From assembly GCF_004016525.1 (NCBI RefSeq), contig NZ_SACJ01000002.1, positions 496,001 through 560,000 of the forward strand: 64,000 nucleotides of DNA. Reading direction: 5' to 3'. Source of the DNA: Flavobacterium sufflavum. GTDB taxonomy: Bacteria; Bacteroidota; Bacteroidia; Flavobacteriales; Flavobacteriaceae. The notes below the pieces were generated by a model that worked only from the letters and a program-made list of their open reading frames with translations, did not search any database and was not told where the DNA came from. Position numbers and translations under genes: made by a program. How positions within the stretch are numbered: position 1 is the first letter of the stretch; every line of letters begins with the position of its first letter. Positions 32,629 through 41,933 of the stretch are shown one piece after another.

Positions 32629-33723
32629 TTATGCCATTTCTGGGTTTGTTCCTAATTCTTTTAAATGTTTGAAATGTGCAATTATAGCACTTCCCATGGT
32701 TTTGTATTCATAATAAGGCAAATTGCATTCTTGTGCGGTTTCGCGAACAATCTTTGCAATTTTACCATAATGAATGTGACTAATATTTGGAAAAATATGA
32801 TGTTCTATTTGATGATTTAATCCTCCGGTGTACCAGTTAACTAACCAGTTTTTTGGGGCAAAATTAGTTGTGGTAAACAATTGGTGGATTGCCCAGGTGT
32901 TTTCCATTTCTCCTAATTCATTTGGAGAAGGGTTTTCGACTTCATCTACTACGTGTGCCAATTGGAATACGATACTTAAAATCAATCCTGCGGTATAATG
33001 CATTACGAAGAAACCAATTAATACTTTCCACCAAACGATTCCAATTAGGATAGGCATTACAATCCAGATCGAAACATAAATTATTTTAGTAATAATTAAA
33101 GTAGTCCATAGAATTTTAGGACTTTTAGGTTCACCATAGGATAATTTTCTTTTAAGGTAGTTTTTCATTTGCTTAAAATCAGTCGTAATCGCCCAATTGA
33201 AAGTTAATAATCCATATAGAAAAACGGAGTAGTAATGTTGAAAACGATGAAAGCTATGCCATGGTGCACTTTTAGTAAATCGGATAATTCTTCCTGCATC
33301 TAAGTCTTCATCATAACCGGGAATATTAGTATAGGTATGGTGTAAAACATTATGTTGTACCTGCCAGTTGTACACATTTCCGGCCAATACATAAATGGTT
33401 CCGCCCATTATTTTATTAACCCAATTTTTATTCGAATACGAACCGTGATTCCCATCATGCATGACATTCATTCCTAATCCGGCCATGCCAATTCCCATAA
33501 CGATGGTTAAAAGTAGGTGAGCCCAAAAAGGCATATCCAACGTAAGAATTAAAAAGTAAGGAACCAGAAAAACAGTAAAAAGGATGACCGCTTTTAAATG
33601 CAGTTTCCAATTACCTGCTTTTGAAATGTTATTTTCTTTGAAGTAGTTGTTTACCCGCGAGTTAAGCGTTCTAAAGAACTTTAGTTTGTCTTGCTTAGCA
33701 AATGTAGGTGCGGTAGTATTCAT
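32629..33723 (-). CDS. Membrane fatty acid desaturase (acyl-CoA/acyl-lipid type)
   Basis: Integral-membrane di-iron desaturase of 364 aa with the three histidine boxes HDGNH, HNVLHH and HQIEHH. The last box in the form QIEHH is typical of front-end (delta-6-like) acyl-lipid desaturases, but there is no fused cytochrome b5 domain. Four or more TM helices are visible. It introduces a double bond in membrane fatty acids; regiochemistry is not predictable. The start at 33723 is preferred: the -7 box at 33743-33750 leaves only a ~4-nt leader before the ATG at 33732. Confidence 0.92.
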   Translation of the reverse strand: MNTTAPTFAKQDKLKFFRTLNSRVNNYFKENNISKAGNWKLHLKAVILFTVFLVPYFLILTLDMPFWAHLLLTIVMGIGMAGLGMNVMHDGNHGSYSNKNWVNKIMGGTIYVLAGNVYNWQVQHNVLHHTYTNIPGYDEDLDAGRIIRFTKSAPWHSFHRFQHYYSVFLYGLLTFNWAITTDFKQMKNYLKRKLSYGEPKSPKILWTTLIITKIIYVSIWIVMPILIGIVWWKVLIGFFVMHYTAGLILSIVFQLAHVVDEVENPSPNELGEMENTWAIHQLFTTTNFAPKNWLVNWYTGGLNHQIEHHIFPNISHIHYGKIAKIVRETAQECNLPYYEYKTMGSAIIAHFKHLKELGTNPEMA

Positions 33724-33742
33724 ATAATTCAAAAATAGCGTT

Positions 33743-33750
33743 CAAAGATA
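33743..33750 (-). promoter_or_regulatory. -7 promoter box of the desaturase gene
   Basis: Minus-strand TATCTTTG, 19 bp before the chosen start codon. It argues for the second of two nearby in-frame ATGs. Confidence 0.6.
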
Positions 33751-33808
33751 ATTATTTATAAATTTTAACTCTGCAAAATTGAGTTAAATATTTCAAACTT
33801 AAAAATAG

Positions 33809-33816
33809 TACTTTTG
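33809..33816 (+). promoter_or_regulatory. -7 promoter box of rsmG
   Basis: TACTTTTG matches TAnnTTTG, 15 bp before the rsmG ATG. Confidence 0.6.
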
Positions 33817-33831
33817 TTAAAAAAATAAACG

Positions 33832-34461
33832 ATGGACGAAATATTGAGCTATTTTCCGGATTTAACCGATATTCAAAAAGAACAATTCCAAAAACTGGAT
33901 TTTTTATACCACGATTGGAACGAAAAAATAAATGTTATTTCAAGAAAAGACATTGATTCTTTATACACTAAACATGTTTTGCATTCTTTAGGAATTGCTA
34001 AAATCATGAAATTCGAACCCGGAAGTTATGTGCTGGATGTGGGAACTGGCGGAGGATTCCCAGGGATTCCATTGGCGATTTTATTTCCTGAAACCCGTTT
34101 TTATTTGATTGATGTAATTGCCAAAAAAATAAAAGTAGTGCAAGGTGTTGCTGATGCTTTAGGTTTGAAAAATGTAAAAGCGGAACAAATCAGAGCCGAA
34201 AATGTAAAAGGCGATTTCGATTTTATTGTAAGTCGTGCGGTAACAAATATGCCTGATTTTGTTTCCTGGGTAAAAACCAAAATCAAGAAACAACAAAAAC
34301 ACGAATTGAAAAACGGAATTCTTTATTTAAAAGGAGGAGATTTAACCGAAGAATTAGCCGCTTTCCCAAAAGCAACACAATACGACTTAGCCGATTTCTT
34401 CAAAGATGAATTCTTTGAAACTAAAAAAGTGGTGCATTTGCCATTGAAGTTTGTGGTTTAA
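33832..34461 (+). CDS. rsmG: 16S rRNA (guanine527-N7)-methyltransferase RsmG
   Basis: Methylates G527 of 16S rRNA using S-adenosylmethionine. It has 209 aa, normal for GidB/RsmG. SAM motif I is VLDVGTGGGFPGIPLAILFPE, with the GidB-specific KINVISRKDIDSLYTKHVLHSLG before it, and IVSRAVTNMPDFVSW further on. Divergent from the desaturase gene, each with its own -7 box. The gene ends at a strong hairpin shared with pruA. Confidence 0.96.
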   Translation: MDEILSYFPDLTDIQKEQFQKLDFLYHDWNEKINVISRKDIDSLYTKHVLHSLGIAKIMKFEPGSYVLDVGTGGGFPGIPLAILFPETRFYLIDVIAKKIKVVQGVADALGLKNVKAEQIRAENVKGDFDFIVSRAVTNMPDFVSWVKTKIKKQQKHELKNGILYLKGGDLTEELAAFPKATQYDLADFFKDEFFETKKVVHLPLKFVV

Positions 34462-34481
34462 TTGAGATCAAAAAATAGAAT

Positions 34482-34517
34482 AAAAACGCCGAACCTTTAA
34501 CTAGATTCGGCGTTTTT
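34482..34517. terminator. Bidirectional terminator between rsmG and pruA
   Basis: AAAAACGCCGAA and TTCGGCGTTTTT form a 12-bp perfect stem with A and T runs at its base. Confidence 0.85.
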
Positions 34518-34549
34518 TTAATCTGAAATCTGATTTCTAAATTCTGAAA

Positions 34550-36178
34550 CTATTCTCCCAAAAACGGATATCTGTAATTTTCCGGAGATACAAAAACTTC
34601 CTTGATAGTTCTTGGTGAAACCCATCGTAACAAGTTCATTGCCGAACCTGCTTTGTCATTAGTTCCAGAAGCTCTGGCACCGCCAAAAGGTTGTTGGCCT
34701 ACAACGGCTCCTGTAGGTTTGTCATTGATGTAAAGATTACCGGCAGCATTTTGAAGTTTTACCGTGGCTTCTTCAATTGCATAGCGATTCTGGCTAAAAA
34801 TAGCTCCAGTAAGAGCATATTCTGAAGTTTGATCTATCAGTTCTAAGGTTTCAATCCATTTGGAATCCTCGTAGACATAAATAGTTAAAACAGGTCCAAA
34901 TAATTCGGTTTCCATCGTAACGTATTTTGGGTTTGTGGTAAGTATAACCGTAGGCTCAATAAAATAACCAACCGATTTGTCGTAATTTCCTCCAATGATA
35001 ATTTCGGCATCAGTATCTTTTTTAGCTCTGTCAATATAACCAGCCAATTTATCGAAAGAGCCTTCGTGAATAACAGCTGTAATAAAGTTGCTGAAATCTT
35101 CCGGCGATCCCATTTTCATGGATTGGATATCAATTGTAAGTTGCTCTTTAATAGCTGGCCACAAACTTTTAGGAATATACACTCTTGATGCAGCCGAGCA
35201 TTTCTGCCCTTGGAATTCGAAAGCGCCACGCACAATTCCGGTAACGGCTTGTTTTACATTAGCACTAGGATGGACCATAACAAAGTCTTTTCCGCCAGTT
35301 TCGCCTACAATTCTTGGATAGGTTTTGTAATGGTGAATGTTGCTTCCAATTTTTGCCCAAAGATCTTTGAATACAAAGGTGGAACCTGTGTAATGCAATC
35401 CGGCAAAATCACGACTTGCTAAAATGGTATCGGTAATCATTGCGGCATCACCAAAAACAACATTGATAACTCCGTTAGGAAGTCCTGCTTCTTTGAAAAT
35501 TTCGATAATAATTTTTGCCGAAAACACCTGACTATCGCTGGGTTTCCAAATCACCACATTTCCCATCATGGCAGCACTTGCAGGAAGATTAGCGGCAATG
35601 GCAGTAAAGTTAAACGGAGTGATGGCATATATAAAACCTTCTAATGGGCGGTATTCTAAACGGTTCCAGATTGCGGAGTCGGAGGTAGGTTGGTCAGCGT
35701 AAATTTGCGTCATGAATTCTACGTTGAAACGCAAAAAATCAATTAACTCACAGGAAGCATCAATCTCAGCCTGATGAATGTTTTTAGATTGTCCAATCAT
35801 GGTTGCGGCGTTGATTCGGGCTCTGTAAGGACCAGCAATCAGTTCGGCGGCTTTCAGGAAAATAGCGGCGCGTTGTTCCCAAGCCATATTTGCCCATGCT
35901 GCTTTTGATTCTAGTGCATTTGCAATAGCGCTTTCTACATGCTTTTTTTCGGCAAGATGATAGCTCCCTACAATGTGTTTGTGGTCGTGTGGAGGAGTTA
36001 TGTTTTTGGTGTTTCCAGTTCTGATTTCTTCACTACCAATGTATAAGGGAACGTCAATTTGAGTATTCCACATTTTTTTGTAAGCGGCAAGAACGGCTTC
36101 TTTTTCGGGTGAATTTGGAGCGTAACTTTTTACAGGCTCATTTATAGCTTTGGGTACTTTAAAAAATCCTTTTAGCAT
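34550..36178 (-). CDS. pruA: L-glutamate gamma-semialdehyde dehydrogenase (delta-1-pyrroline-5-carboxylate dehydrogenase)
   Basis: NAD-dependent aldehyde dehydrogenase of 542 aa, second enzyme of proline degradation, oxidising glutamate semialdehyde to glutamate. Visible are the catalytic Cys in FQGQKCSAASR, catalytic Glu in IVGETGGKDFV, the cofactor-binding TPFNFTAIAANLPA and VIWKPSD, and the C-terminal FGGARASGTNDKAG. Length and the N-terminal extension fit the stand-alone eukaryote-type PruA (P5CDH group 1) common in Bacteroidetes, not the bifunctional PutA. No proline dehydrogenase gene is adjacent. Confidence 0.95.
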   Translation of the reverse strand: MLKGFFKVPKAINEPVKSYAPNSPEKEAVLAAYKKMWNTQIDVPLYIGSEEIRTGNTKNITPPHDHKHIVGSYHLAEKKHVESAIANALESKAAWANMAWEQRAAIFLKAAELIAGPYRARINAATMIGQSKNIHQAEIDASCELIDFLRFNVEFMTQIYADQPTSDSAIWNRLEYRPLEGFIYAITPFNFTAIAANLPASAAMMGNVVIWKPSDSQVFSAKIIIEIFKEAGLPNGVINVVFGDAAMITDTILASRDFAGLHYTGSTFVFKDLWAKIGSNIHHYKTYPRIVGETGGKDFVMVHPSANVKQAVTGIVRGAFEFQGQKCSAASRVYIPKSLWPAIKEQLTIDIQSMKMGSPEDFSNFITAVIHEGSFDKLAGYIDRAKKDTDAEIIIGGNYDKSVGYFIEPTVILTTNPKYVTMETELFGPVLTIYVYEDSKWIETLELIDQTSEYALTGAIFSQNRYAIEEATVKLQNAAGNLYINDKPTGAVVGQQPFGGARASGTNDKAGSAMNLLRWVSPRTIKEVFVSPENYRYPFLGE

Positions 36179-36227
36179 TGTATTTTGTTTATCTAAGGTT
36201 AGAAAATTTTATATTATTTAGATAATC

Positions 36228-36302
36228 GAGTTGTCATCCCGAGCGGAGTCAAGAGACAAGGTTTTATATAGACAATGTTCTCGACTTTACTCGAACTGAC
36301 AT
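36228..36302. repeat. Imperfect intergenic inverted repeat upstream of pruA
   Basis: GTCATCCCGAGCGGAGTC pairs with the complement of CTCGACTTTACTCGAACTGAC across about 30 nt. It resembles dispersed palindromic repeats of flavobacterial genomes. It lies in the leader of pruA if the TACTTTTG box at 36334-36341 (minus) is its promoter. Confidence 0.5.
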
Positions 36303-36333
36303 TGGATCAATATAAAATCTAAATGGTTACTAA

Positions 36334-36341
36334 CAAAAGTA
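36334..36341 (-). promoter_or_regulatory. Candidate -7 box of pruA
   Basis: Minus-strand TACTTTTG, 155 bp upstream of the start codon; the long leader would include the inverted repeat. Confidence 0.35.
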
Positions 36342-36407
36342 CAAAAGGAGATTTTAAAACTTTTATAAAGATTTATAAATAAGTTTTAAAAAATGTTAAA
36401 CGGGGGA

Positions 36408-36794
36408 TTAATTTAATGCAAATGGAGCACACAGCCTGAAGGTAGGAATGATAACTTTGAAGTTTTTAGTATTGGTAAAGTTAATCATATTAAAGTGCCC
36501 TTTCATAGCTCCGTAAGGAGAAGAAAGTAAGCATCCTGAGCTGTAAGTGTGGTTTTCTCCAGGTTTTAGAACCGGCTTTTTGCCAATAATTCCTTCGCCA
36601 TCAACAATTTCGATATTGTTTAAAGAGTCAAATATTTCCCAGTGGCGTGAAGTAAGCTGTACCGAATCTTTACTGTGATTTTCAATTGTGATATGATAAC
36701 TAAAGGCAAAGTGGATTTTGTAGTTTTTGAAGTAGGTACCTTCAAAACTAGTCAAAACGGTTATTTTTATGCCTCTTGTTATCTGAGAAACCAT
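36408..36794 (-). CDS. apaG: ApaG/DUF525 family protein
   Basis: A 128-residue beta-sandwich protein of the ApaG (DUF525) family. Signature: GIKITVLTSFEGT at the start, FAFSYHITIENHSKDSVQLTSRHWEIFDS, VDGEGIIGKKPVLKPGENHTYSSGCLLSSPYGAMKGHF. The genetic association is with Co/Mg homeostasis in enterics; its biochemical role is unknown. Monocistronic, with a TAATTTTG box 33 bp upstream. Confidence 0.94.
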   Translation of the reverse strand: MVSQITRGIKITVLTSFEGTYFKNYKIHFAFSYHITIENHSKDSVQLTSRHWEIFDSLNNIEIVDGEGIIGKKPVLKPGENHTYSSGCLLSSPYGAMKGHFNMINFTNTKNFKVIIPTFRLCAPFALN

Positions 36795-36826
36795 ACTTAA
36801 GTGCTAAATTATGTGCTTAACAGGGT

Positions 36827-36834
36827 CAAAATTA
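36827..36834 (-). promoter_or_regulatory. -7 promoter box of apaG
   Basis: Minus-strand TAATTTTG, 33 bp before the start codon. Confidence 0.5.
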
Positions 36835-36874
36835 CAAAATTTTCATTTGCTTTTGTTTATTTTTAAATGTTTTT

Positions 36875-38140
36875 TTAGTTAATGATGTTCAGAGAATTAG
36901 CTGTTCCTTTTCCAATAATTCTGTCATATCGTCCAGTGTTTTCTTTATAGTAAACCAGAACCAGATATTCGTTTTCAGTTTGATAGAAATTTCCGTCGAT
37001 TGCATTTGTGTTATCAATGGTTTTTTTATTGTCGGCAACAACATATTTGAAATTGGTAAAGCCTTGTTTGATTAAAACCGCTTTTTCATAAATCCCTTTT
37101 TTCTCGTTGTAATCCATTTTATAATCTGGAGTCAGACTGTAATTGTTGAACATGCCGTTGATGTAAATGTCTTTATCAAGTCTGTAGGTTGGTGCCGAAA
37201 GACTGAAATAAACCCAGGCATAATCGGCTTCGATTTCATTGTTGGTTGCATTTGTGTTTTTTACAACAAAATTACCGTTAATGTCTCCAAATTGGGTATA
37301 TGGAAAATTAGCCCGTGCATTATTGGTATGTAAATAGCAATTGTAAATATCAGTACTTGAGTCTATTCGGGCTACATTATTGCTCGCTATTCTGATGTCT
37401 TTGTTTTCAAAATAAAGAAATTCGTTGCCTGCCCAAAATTGGGTTTCGGTATCATATTTATAGATTAAATCATTGCCAATGGTGTATTGGGGCTTGATGT
37501 CTTTTATTTCAGAATTGAAATTTCCATTTTGAATCAGACGTACTTTTATGTTTTTTATAGGATTCTGAAAAGTAATTGTGCTTGATTTTACTGAAAAGTC
37601 CAGATTGTGTTTGTATTCAATAACACTAACATTTCTGGCTCTTTTTATTTGCAAAGGAACTGTGGCGATATCTTCGTAAAGCATGAATTTTCTGGAAAAG
37701 ACAACCTCTTTGTCTTCGTTTAAGATTTTAAGAATGTAATTACCACTCAAGCGCAATTGCTGCGTAAATTGGTTTGGGATGCTTAAATTATAATGCGAAT
37801 AAATTTGTAGGGTGTTTAAAGAATTCGAATAATTTTGGATTCTTTGATTGTCAAACCCCTGTAAATATTCGTTTTTTTGAATATTAGAAGGAGCCCAGTT
37901 ATAATCACAATGAATGATTTCATAATAATAGTTGGCTTCGTTGCCAAAAAGGTCATCAAATTGAAACTGAAAACCGCTACCTAATCCAAAAATAGGGACT
38001 ACATTTTGGTTGTTTTGTACAAAAGAAACTGTTTTTATGTTGTAGGGAGGAGCCACTTCCTTTTCTGTTTGGGCTAAAGAAAGATTTGTTGAAAGTACGA
38101 TAAGAAAAAACAGGATTATTTTGAAAAAAGACTTTGCCAT
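36875..38140 (-). CDS. Type IX secretion system plug protein (DUF5103)
   Basis: A 421-residue secreted/periplasmic protein with a signal peptide ending in SLAQ. The DUF5103 domain begins VAPPYNIKTVSFVQNNQNVVPIFGLGSGFQFQFDDLFGNEANYYYEIIHCDYNW, a family signature, and ends near YLVLVYYKENTGRYDRIIG. In F. johnsoniae the Plug protein closes the SprA translocon pore when PorV is absent (established for the family). Its presence implies that the host has T9SS and probably gliding. No other T9SS gene is in the window. Confidence 0.9.
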   Translation of the reverse strand: MAKSFFKIILFFLIVLSTNLSLAQTEKEVAPPYNIKTVSFVQNNQNVVPIFGLGSGFQFQFDDLFGNEANYYYEIIHCDYNWAPSNIQKNEYLQGFDNQRIQNYSNSLNTLQIYSHYNLSIPNQFTQQLRLSGNYILKILNEDKEVVFSRKFMLYEDIATVPLQIKRARNVSVIEYKHNLDFSVKSSTITFQNPIKNIKVRLIQNGNFNSEIKDIKPQYTIGNDLIYKYDTETQFWAGNEFLYFENKDIRIASNNVARIDSSTDIYNCYLHTNNARANFPYTQFGDINGNFVVKNTNATNNEIEADYAWVYFSLSAPTYRLDKDIYINGMFNNYSLTPDYKMDYNEKKGIYEKAVLIKQGFTNFKYVVADNKKTIDNTNAIDGNFYQTENEYLVLVYYKENTGRYDRIIGKGTANSLNIIN

Positions 38141-38296
38141 TTTGTAGTACTTAAGATTTTGTAAATATAACGAATACTCCTTGTTTTTATTTATTAAATT
38201 AATTTCTAAAAATATTTTTCGTGTGTATTTTCTGTTAAATAAAATGTATCTTCGTTAGGTGTTAAGAATTATCTTATTGTAACTGTATTTAGCTCT

Positions 38297-41119
38297 ATGA
38301 AAAAAATCAACAATTTAGTATTCGGGATGATGGTATTTCCATTGGCTGTTTTTGCACAGCAAATCGATTTTTCAAAGAAAATTCCTTTTGATCCAACTGT
38401 AAAAACAGGAAAGCTTGAAAACGGCTTAACCTATTACATCAAGAAAAACGCAAAGCCAGAGAAAAAAGTAGATCTTAGGTTGGTGGTAAATGTAGGTTCT
38501 ATTCTTGAGGATGATGACCAACAAGGATTGGCTCATTTTATGGAACACATGTGTTTTAATGGGACGAAACGGTTTCCTAAAAACCAGTTAGTCGATTATT
38601 TGCAAAGTATCGGAGTAAAGTTTGGGCAACATTTAAATGCTTATACCAGTTTTGATGAAACAGTTTATTTCCTGCCAATTCCATCAGATAGTCCTGAAAA
38701 ATTGGAGAAGGGTTTTCAAATTCTTGAAGATTGGGCATTTAATACCGTTTTGAGTCCCGAAGAAATTGATAAAGAAAGAGGTGTAGTATTGGAAGAATAT
38801 CGTTTGGGTTTAGGTGCCCAAAAACGAATGCTAAGTCATTATATTTCTAAACTGATGTATAATTCTCATTATGCGGAACGCTTGCCTATTGGGAAAAAAG
38901 AAATTTTAGAAAAATTCAAATATGAAACCTTAAATCGTTTTTATACAGATTGGTATCGTCCAAATTTGATGAGTGTTATTGTTGTGGGTGATATTGATGT
39001 TAATGAAATGGAGCAAAAAATCATTTCTCATTTTTCGACTTATAAAAATCCAACGAATGAGAAGGCTAGAAAAACTTTCGAGATTCCGAACCACAAAGAA
39101 ACTTTTGTAGCTGTTGAAACAGATAAAGAGGCTCCATCAGCTCAAATTCAATTATTGTACAAAGATTATGAGGCTCCAAAGCCAGTTATAAATGTTGGAG
39201 ATTTTAAAAATGATTTGGTTGAAGGTCTATTTACAACTATTTTGAATACCAGATTAGGAGAATTGGTTAACTCTCCAGCGCCACCTTTTACGTATGGCTA
39301 TTCTTATTATGGAGGAACTTTTGCCAGAAATAAAAAAGCGTTTCAATCGGTAGCGATGTCACAGGAAGACAAGCAATTGAGTGCTTTGAAAGTATTGGTT
39401 ACTGAAAATGAAAGAGTGAAGAAATTTGGTTTTACCCAAGGTGAATTAGATCGTTCTAAGGCGGAATTTCTAGCTTCAATTGAAAAAGCATACAATAACA
39501 GAGATAAAACCAATTCGGCAAATTTTGTAAGCGAGTACCAGGCAAATTTCTTAAATAATGATCCTTCACCAGGTTTAGATTGGACGTATCAAATGGTTAA
39601 AGAACTATTGCCAGTTATTGATTTGAATGATGTAAATGCTTTGATTAAAACCTATTTGAAAGAAGATAATCGTGTGGTTATTCTAACAGGTCCAGAAAAA
39701 GAAGGTCTTAAAAAAGTTGGAGAGCAGGAGGTTTTAGATGCTTTAAAAATTAATACAGATGCTATTGAGCCTTATCAGGATGCAGCTGTAGCAACTAGTT
39801 TGATTCGAAATGAAATTAAGCCAGGTAAAATTGTTAAGCGTGAAAGTAATCCAAAAATTGGAACCAAGACTTTAGTATTGTCTAATGGGGCAAAAGTAAC
39901 TTATAAAAATACCGATTTTAAAAATGACGAGATTCTTTTTGAAGCGGTTAGTTTTGGAGGTACTAATTTGTATTCTGATGCTGAGATGAAAAAAGTAGAG
40001 TTTGCAAACGGAGCTTTGAAGGAAGCCGGTTTTTCAGGTCTTAAACTGAATGATATTAATAAATTCATGACAGGGAAAAAAGCAAGCGTAAGGCCATATA
40101 TTGGAAGCGTAACCGAAGGATTGAGCGGTAATGCAACTCCTAAGGATCTGGAATATTTATTTCAAATGACCTATGCTTATTTTACCGATTTAAACTTAGA
40201 TCCAGTGGTTTTTGAAGCATACAAACAAAAGCAATCTACTTATTATAATAATCTGGCTTTACAACCTAATTTTTATTTTCAGCAAGAGCTTTCTTCTTAT
40301 TTGTACCAAGATAATCCTAGATTTAATGGTTTAGTTCCAAATGATAAAACCTGGAAAGAAACAGATTATACTTTGGCATACAATAAATACAAAGAGCGTT
40401 TTGCTAATGCAGCCGATTTCGAATTTTATTTCGTTGGAAATATTGATGATAAAACGATAGAAGAATTCGCCGTTAAATATTTGGCTTCTTTGCCTTCTTC
40501 TGATAAAAAAGAAAAAGCGAGAGATTTAGGATATAGAATGCTAAAAGGAGATTTGAAAAAAGTGGTGAATAAAGGAGCTGACCCTAAAAGTAATGTCATG
40601 ATATTGTATTATGGAGATGCGAAATATTCGAATAAGGAAGCCATGAGCATGCAGGCATTAGGCGAAATTTTGACAATAAAATTAATTGAACAATTACGTG
40701 AAAATGAAAGTGGGGTTTATGGAGTTTCAGCCAGAGGAAGTATGAGTAAAGTGCCGTATGGTTCTTATAATTTTTCTATCGGATTTCCGTGTGGTCCCGA
40801 GAATGCTGAGAAATTGACAACTTCAGCTTTAGAAGAACTTAAGAAAATTATAGATAACGGACCGGATGAAAAAGATGTGGCTAAATTTAAAGAAGGGGAA
40901 CTAGCCGATTTTAGAAAAGATAGTAAAGAAAACAGGTATTGGTTGTCTAATTTTACTAATTCTTATACTAAGGGGAACAGTGTGGAAGAAGTCTTGAAAT
41001 TTGAAGAATCTGTAAAGGCAATAACTGCTAAAGACATTCAGAATGTTGCCAAAAAATACCTCACAAAAGATAAAGTAATTGGGATGCTAATGCCAGAAAA
41101 GAAAATAGAACTGAATTAA
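38297..41119 (+). CDS. M16 family zinc metallopeptidase (two-repeat, secreted)
   Basis: A 940-residue secreted protease with signal peptide (ending VFA/QQ at about 20). The inverted zinc motif HxxEH is AHFMEHMCFNGT (His80, Glu83, His84) with the third ligand Glu in ERGVVLEEYR. A second M16 C-terminal pair follows (residues ~510-930), giving four M16 domains as in PqqL/pitrilysin. It probably cleaves peptides in the periplasm. It is a single gene with a perfect terminator directly after. Confidence 0.93.
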   Translation: MKKINNLVFGMMVFPLAVFAQQIDFSKKIPFDPTVKTGKLENGLTYYIKKNAKPEKKVDLRLVVNVGSILEDDDQQGLAHFMEHMCFNGTKRFPKNQLVDYLQSIGVKFGQHLNAYTSFDETVYFLPIPSDSPEKLEKGFQILEDWAFNTVLSPEEIDKERGVVLEEYRLGLGAQKRMLSHYISKLMYNSHYAERLPIGKKEILEKFKYETLNRFYTDWYRPNLMSVIVVGDIDVNEMEQKIISHFSTYKNPTNEKARKTFEIPNHKETFVAVETDKEAPSAQIQLLYKDYEAPKPVINVGDFKNDLVEGLFTTILNTRLGELVNSPAPPFTYGYSYYGGTFARNKKAFQSVAMSQEDKQLSALKVLVTENERVKKFGFTQGELDRSKAEFLASIEKAYNNRDKTNSANFVSEYQANFLNNDPSPGLDWTYQMVKELLPVIDLNDVNALIKTYLKEDNRVVILTGPEKEGLKKVGEQEVLDALKINTDAIEPYQDAAVATSLIRNEIKPGKIVKRESNPKIGTKTLVLSNGAKVTYKNTDFKNDEILFEAVSFGGTNLYSDAEMKKVEFANGALKEAGFSGLKLNDINKFMTGKKASVRPYIGSVTEGLSGNATPKDLEYLFQMTYAYFTDLNLDPVVFEAYKQKQSTYYNNLALQPNFYFQQELSSYLYQDNPRFNGLVPNDKTWKETDYTLAYNKYKERFANAADFEFYFVGNIDDKTIEEFAVKYLASLPSSDKKEKARDLGYRMLKGDLKKVVNKGADPKSNVMILYYGDAKYSNKEAMSMQALGEILTIKLIEQLRENESGVYGVSARGSMSKVPYGSYNFSIGFPCGPENAEKLTTSALEELKKIIDNGPDEKDVAKFKEGELADFRKDSKENRYWLSNFTNSYTKGNSVEEVLKFEESVKAITAKDIQNVAKKYLTKDKVIGMLMPEKKIELN

Positions 41120-41124
41120 AGTTA

Positions 41125-41154
41125 AAAACCTGTTCGCCGCGGCGAACAGGTTTT
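41125..41154. terminator. Terminator of the M16 protease gene (also serves the convergent methyltransferase gene)
   Basis: AAAACCTGTTCGCC and GGCGAACAGGTTTT form a perfect 14-bp stem around GC, with T run after. Confidence 0.9.
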
Positions 41155-41168
41155 TTTATGATGTAAAA

Positions 41169-41933
41169 TTATTTGAAACAAACAGGGATAATTTCTCCTT
41201 TGGCCAGACAATATTTGTCTACTAATTCAGGACTGATTTTGTTAGTGTAATCTTCTTCGATTACTTTAAAACCAATACTTCTTAGTTTGTCAAAATAATC
41301 GCGACCGTAAATGCGTACATGGTCGTATTGACCGAAAATTTTAGCGCGTTCTTTTTGGTCTGTAATCGAATCATCTGCAAAAGTAACGTCTCGATTCAAG
41401 TCTTGCGGAATTTGTAAAATAGCCATTCCCCCCGGTTTTAATACACGATACAATTCCTGCATGGCTTTAGTATCATCAGGGATGTGTTCCAAAACGTGAT
41501 TGCATAAAATCACATCGTACTGATTGTCCTCAAAAGGTAAATTACAAATATCAGCTTTTACGTCTGCCAAAGGCGAAAACAGATCGGTTGTGGTGTAATC
41601 CAAATTTTTTTGTTTTCTGAACAATTTGTAAAAAGCCTGTTCCGGAGCAAAGTGTAAAACTTTTTTGGGAGCTGTGAAAAAATCTGTTTTTTCATTCAGA
41701 TATAACCAAAGTAAACGGTGTCTTTCTAACGAAAGTGTACTTGGTGAAAGTACATTGTTTCTTTGTTTTTCGTATCCGTAAGGCAACATCGATTTGAAAC
41801 TTTTTCCATCAATAGGATCCGTAAAATTAGTTCCTTTTAATGAAAAAGCGATAACGGGACGCGCCACATAACTCAAACGAATTAATAATGGACGCGGAAT
41901 GGTATTAAGAATGAATTTGAATGCTTTTTTCAT
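41169..41933 (-). CDS. Class I SAM-dependent methyltransferase
   Basis: A 254-residue Rossmann-fold methyltransferase. The motif-I position reads VLHFAPEQAF and lacks the usual E/DxGxGxG, while motif IV is clear (YDVILCNHVLEHIPDD) and the post-I region PLADVKADICNLPFEDNQ and LKPGGMAILQIPQ match Methyltransf_11. The substrate is unknown. It overlaps the map stop codon by one base (TAATG), so it is translated together with map. The start is unambiguous. It could be an inactive SAM-binding protein, given the changed motif I. Confidence 0.82.
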   Translation of the reverse strand: MKKAFKFILNTIPRPLLIRLSYVARPVIAFSLKGTNFTDPIDGKSFKSMLPYGYEKQRNNVLSPSTLSLERHRLLWLYLNEKTDFFTAPKKVLHFAPEQAFYKLFRKQKNLDYTTTDLFSPLADVKADICNLPFEDNQYDVILCNHVLEHIPDDTKAMQELYRVLKPGGMAILQIPQDLNRDVTFADDSITDQKERAKIFGQYDHVRIYGRDYFDKLRSIGFKVIEEDYTNKISPELVDKYCLAKGEIIPVCFK

